Of a stretch of DNA of 64,000 bases, positions 61,398 to 64,000 are shown in pieces. The stretch is taken from positions 1,658,981 to 1,722,980 of the forward strand of contig JAJLRJ010000010.1 of the NCBI GenBank assembly GCA_024195265.1. The letters are read 5' to 3'. Origin of the DNA: Dendrophyllia cribrosa (Eukaryota; Cnidaria; Anthozoa; Scleractinia; Dendrophylliidae). How positions within the stretch are numbered: the stretch's first letter is position 1; every line of letters starts with the position of its first letter. The position numbers and the translations under genes were made by a program. Below the pieces are notes generated by a model. That model was not told where the DNA came from, did no database searches, and saw only the letters and a program-made list of their open reading frames with translations.

Positions 61398-62228
61398 TTA
61401 CCCGACACACTTCAAGAGTCTTTTAAGACCTTGACGATAGTTTCCACTGAAAATGAAACAGATAAACGGGTTTATGACACAATTTGAAAAAGCCAGAAAG
61501 TGGGCGATACTAAAAAAAAGCCAAAACTCACAAGAGAATCTGACCCATGCGAAAGTAATAAGCATTGCGATAACAATATATTGTACCCAGCATAGCATAA
61601 AAACTAACACGATAGCAATGGCCATTTTCAGCACATTTCTGTTCATTTTCGCTCGTTGTTCGTCAGCATTAACCGATTGCTCGCCTGGAATCTTCTGCAA
61701 CTTTAGCTTAATTACGATGCTGGGGTAAAGTATGACCAGCAAGGCTATGGGAATATAAAAAAATACAACAAATGTTGACAGAAGGTAATTTGCCTGGGAC
61801 GAGGAATCTCCGAAGACTTCTTTCCATTGCCCTGAGCACTGATTTTTTCCCGGTTGGTATTCAACAAGCTTGTTGACCAATAAGTATGGCGAGTTGACTG
61901 CCATCGCGATGATCCACGTGACGAGTATAAAGTACGAACACCGCTTTGAACCGATGAGTGGAGAACGAAGGGGAAATACCACAGCTCCAAACCGATCCAC
62001 TGCTATGAGAACCAGGCTCTGTACAGACACCAGAAGGGACGTACTTGATAAAAAGGGGACCAGTTTACACAAAACCTGGCCAAGAGGACCACTGATAAGC
62101 CAGGAGTCCGTGTAAATCAATGAAAGCTCCCACGGGATCCAGAATATTGGATACAGGAGATCGGACATTGACATGATTTCATTCCGTCTTTTTTTACCAT
62201 TGTTAAAGAAATTTAATTCACGAATCAA
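61398..62228 (-). pseudogene. Class A GPCR copy 4, 5'-truncated
   Basis: From TM2 (MSDLLYPIF) onwards the receptor matches copies 2 and 3, including Cys in TM3, DRF, IPGEQSVNADEQRAK, CWVQ and NPFICF. Everything before about residue 62 (signal for insertion, TM1, half of TM2) is replaced by unrelated sequence from 62175 on, which equals unit DNA at about 553-900. The resulting open frame starts in that sequence (MIRELNFFNNGKKRR). With TM1 gone, a working receptor is unlikely. The body shows no frameshift, so the deletion is probably recent. Confidence 0.85.
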
Positions 62229-63180
62229 CCTTATATCACTAGTCTCTTTTCATGGTCTTTCATGAAAGACTCCATTTCCACGTTATCTTAAAAATGAAAA
62301 CTAAAAACAGCCCTCTGTTTGTTACAACCAGACCATCTCATTAGAACGAAAAAAAGAATTTCGAAAAGGGTTTGTTAATTATTATAAAACTGTTTCTCTG
62401 TTATGAGCTTCTGGCTAAAATCGATAAAGGAACTTTAAAATCCTAACATTTGCACATTGTCTTTAATTAAGGTTTTCTTTTTTAACCGTATTAATATGTA
62501 AAAGTGGAAAGTTTTTTTTGTAAACGTTTATTATTATTTGACATAGTTTTTTAGAGTGCGAATACGCACCAAAACGAGTGCAAATATAATACACCTTATT
62601 CGATGGTTTAACAGATTATACGCGCGGATATTTTACGATTTACGTAGTATTATTTCGAGCCCGGCAGGGGCGAGAAAAAATGCGAGCAATATAAATCTTC
62701 CGTCCTTGTCACAAAACAAAAAGTTTGATTACTGATTTTTCATTCATACACGACTCTATTATTTGCGTTGACTATTACTTGCGTCAACTTAAAAAGACAA
62801 AAAGGTATGAAAATATGCAAAAAAAAAAACAGATCTCTATACTAACAGATCAGCCGATTGTAACTTCCATAGAAATTCGAAAAGGGTTTGTTATTCATCT
62901 ACACATTATTGCGTCTTTAATTAACTTTTTCTGTGTTCAACCGCATAAATAAATATGCAAAATTGGAGAGTTGTATTCACAAAGCGTTTTTCGTTTTGTT
63001 TAGTGCGATTTCATTTAATATTTCAGTGGAAACCTGGGCAAGGATGTATAAAATAATTAGCTTATGTAACTTTCTTTTTATCTTTCTCAAAATAATAAGC
63101 TTCTTTTCGTTGAAAAATGATCAAAACGCTTCGTGCCTGAGCGAAATTGTGCGGTTCATAACGAAGGCCAATTGGTAACA
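62229..63180. repeat. GPCR-unit spacer next to the truncated receptor
   Basis: This matches about 600-1400 of the window, including the dispersed repeat with GGTTTAACAGATTATACGCG. No gene was recognised. Confidence 0.6.
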
Positions 63181-63345
63181 TAATATATATCTAATTCAAT
63201 AAAGGTTGCTTTGGTAATTGGGCATTGGCATTTGGGCATACGGAACACAATGCAATGCTTTGCTTGAGTGACCGCCAAACAATAGCTTCCCAATGTTCAA
63301 TTACCAATGACCAAGGCAACCTTTATTGAATTAGGTATATTTCTC
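63181..63345. mobile_element. Short MITE-like inverted repeat
   Basis: AATTCAATAAAGGTTGCTTT and GGCAACCTTTATTGAATTAG are inverted ends of a roughly 160-bp unit with further paired sequence (TTGGTAATTGGGCATTGG). There is no coding sequence. Confidence 0.65.
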
Positions 63346-63511
63346 ACGGCGTTCCCAAACGAGCTTGGTGACCCATCTTTTTTTTTTTTGCATAATTTCA
63401 TTCTTTTAGTCCTCCTTTTTGTGCTGTAAAACTTAAAAAAAAATCATGTCAGAAAAAAAAGTTATCGCGAAAAAAGCATACGTAGCCATCGCTCGTGGAC
63501 ACAAATTTCTA

Positions 63512-63711
63512 GTGTTAAGTTTAACGCTGTAAAAAGTGTTAAAAATGAAACTAGACGTTTCGGCAATGCTGCCTTCATCAGTACAGAAAACAGCCACTTA
63601 TTTTTTTAAAAGCCACTTATTTTTTCTCTGTTTTTTACTACTGATGAAGGCAGTATTGCCGAAACGTCTAGTTTCATTTTTAACACTTTTTACGGCGTTA
63701 AACTTAACACT
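63512..63711. repeat. 200-bp palindrome with CTTCATCAGTA/TACTGATGAAG arms
   Basis: Two 72-bp near-perfect inverted arms (63512-63583 and 63640-63711) surround a 56-bp spacer. Motifs such as GACGTTTCGGCAATGCTGCC recall retroelement-end sequences common in invertebrates. Confidence 0.7.
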
Positions 63712-64000
63712 TTTTCACGTAACTACAATTAACGCTGCGCAGGATACATATTTATTTATCGACACAAATTTCTATCCTTGAGATCACGCACCCGACGAAT
63801 ATGTTAAGTTAATACCTTTTCAGGACTTGTACCTGTGCCATAAAACAAACATCAAATTGTTCCGTTTGGTCAATGCATTACATCTATTTTGTTATTTCAA
63901 GAATTACTTTAAAGCTGTGCTTCCTGTCCCTGCGAAACGTAGTGTGAGCTGATGGAATAAACGTGCGCTTGATAAGTGCAGTTGCAAGGATTTAAAGGGT
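63712..64000. other. Window end, no gene recognised
   Basis: No gene, repeat or RNA is supported here. Confidence 0.5.

Noticed and set aside
1..64000. tRNA and rRNA genes
   Set aside because: No cloverleaf-like or rRNA-like sequence was recognised by eye; a dedicated covariance-model scan could not be run.

Overview
The window looks like nuclear DNA of a cnidarian, most likely a stony coral. This is inferred from AT-rich sequence crowded with small DNA transposons, tandem intronless rhodopsin-type receptor genes, an animal-type spliced housekeeping gene (COG3) and a Polinton/Maverick. No species marker was seen.

Left part (1-19387): a tandem array of roughly 5-7 kb units. Each carries one intronless class A GPCR on the minus strand (3404-4357, 11043-12002, 17480-18439) with conserved flanks; the units differ by small transposons, G-rich minisatellites and palindromic repeats. 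A fourth unit lies at 54.1-62.6 kb, with a 5'-truncated receptor (61398-62228) and a leftover receptor N-terminus (about 54330-54410). The receptors keep a nearly constant intracellular scaffold and differ mostly in extracellular loops and the TM6-TM7 region.

Centre (19394-38389): a complete 18,996-bp Polinton/adintovirus-like element flanked by a perfect 6-bp duplication, GTCTTC. It carries a protein-primed family B DNA polymerase (broken in three pieces), HTH/NUMOD1-like proteins, a possible ssDNA-binding protein, a membrane protein, a fibre-like protein, an FtsK/HerA packaging ATPase, a PPxY-bearing virion-type protein, penton, a basic core-like protein, double-jelly-roll major capsid protein, an AT-hook-like repeat protein, an adenain-like protease, a zinc-ribbon/PLA2 protein, a retroviral-type integrase with chromodomain, an acidic coiled-coil protein and a VLTF3-like late transcription factor. 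Replication genes sit at the left, virion genes centre-right, and integrase plus transcription factor at the right. Its ends are unusual: the outer 267 bp are identical in direct orientation at both ends, yet each is a near-palindrome, and the next 52 bp are inverted. This is the arrangement expected of flip/flop hairpin termini. Several genes have lost start codons or frame.

Right part (38396-64000): repeats, then the C-terminal exons of COG3 on the plus strand (42074-46916). A further COG3 exon (53840-53929) encodes the residues that should precede the first of these but lies downstream, implying a partial tandem duplication, rearrangement or assembly error. The rest is a hAT transposase remnant, a LINE tail, a 107-bp satellite, large palindromes, a 111-bp G-rich minisatellite and a 4-kb DNA transposon with another nested inside it.
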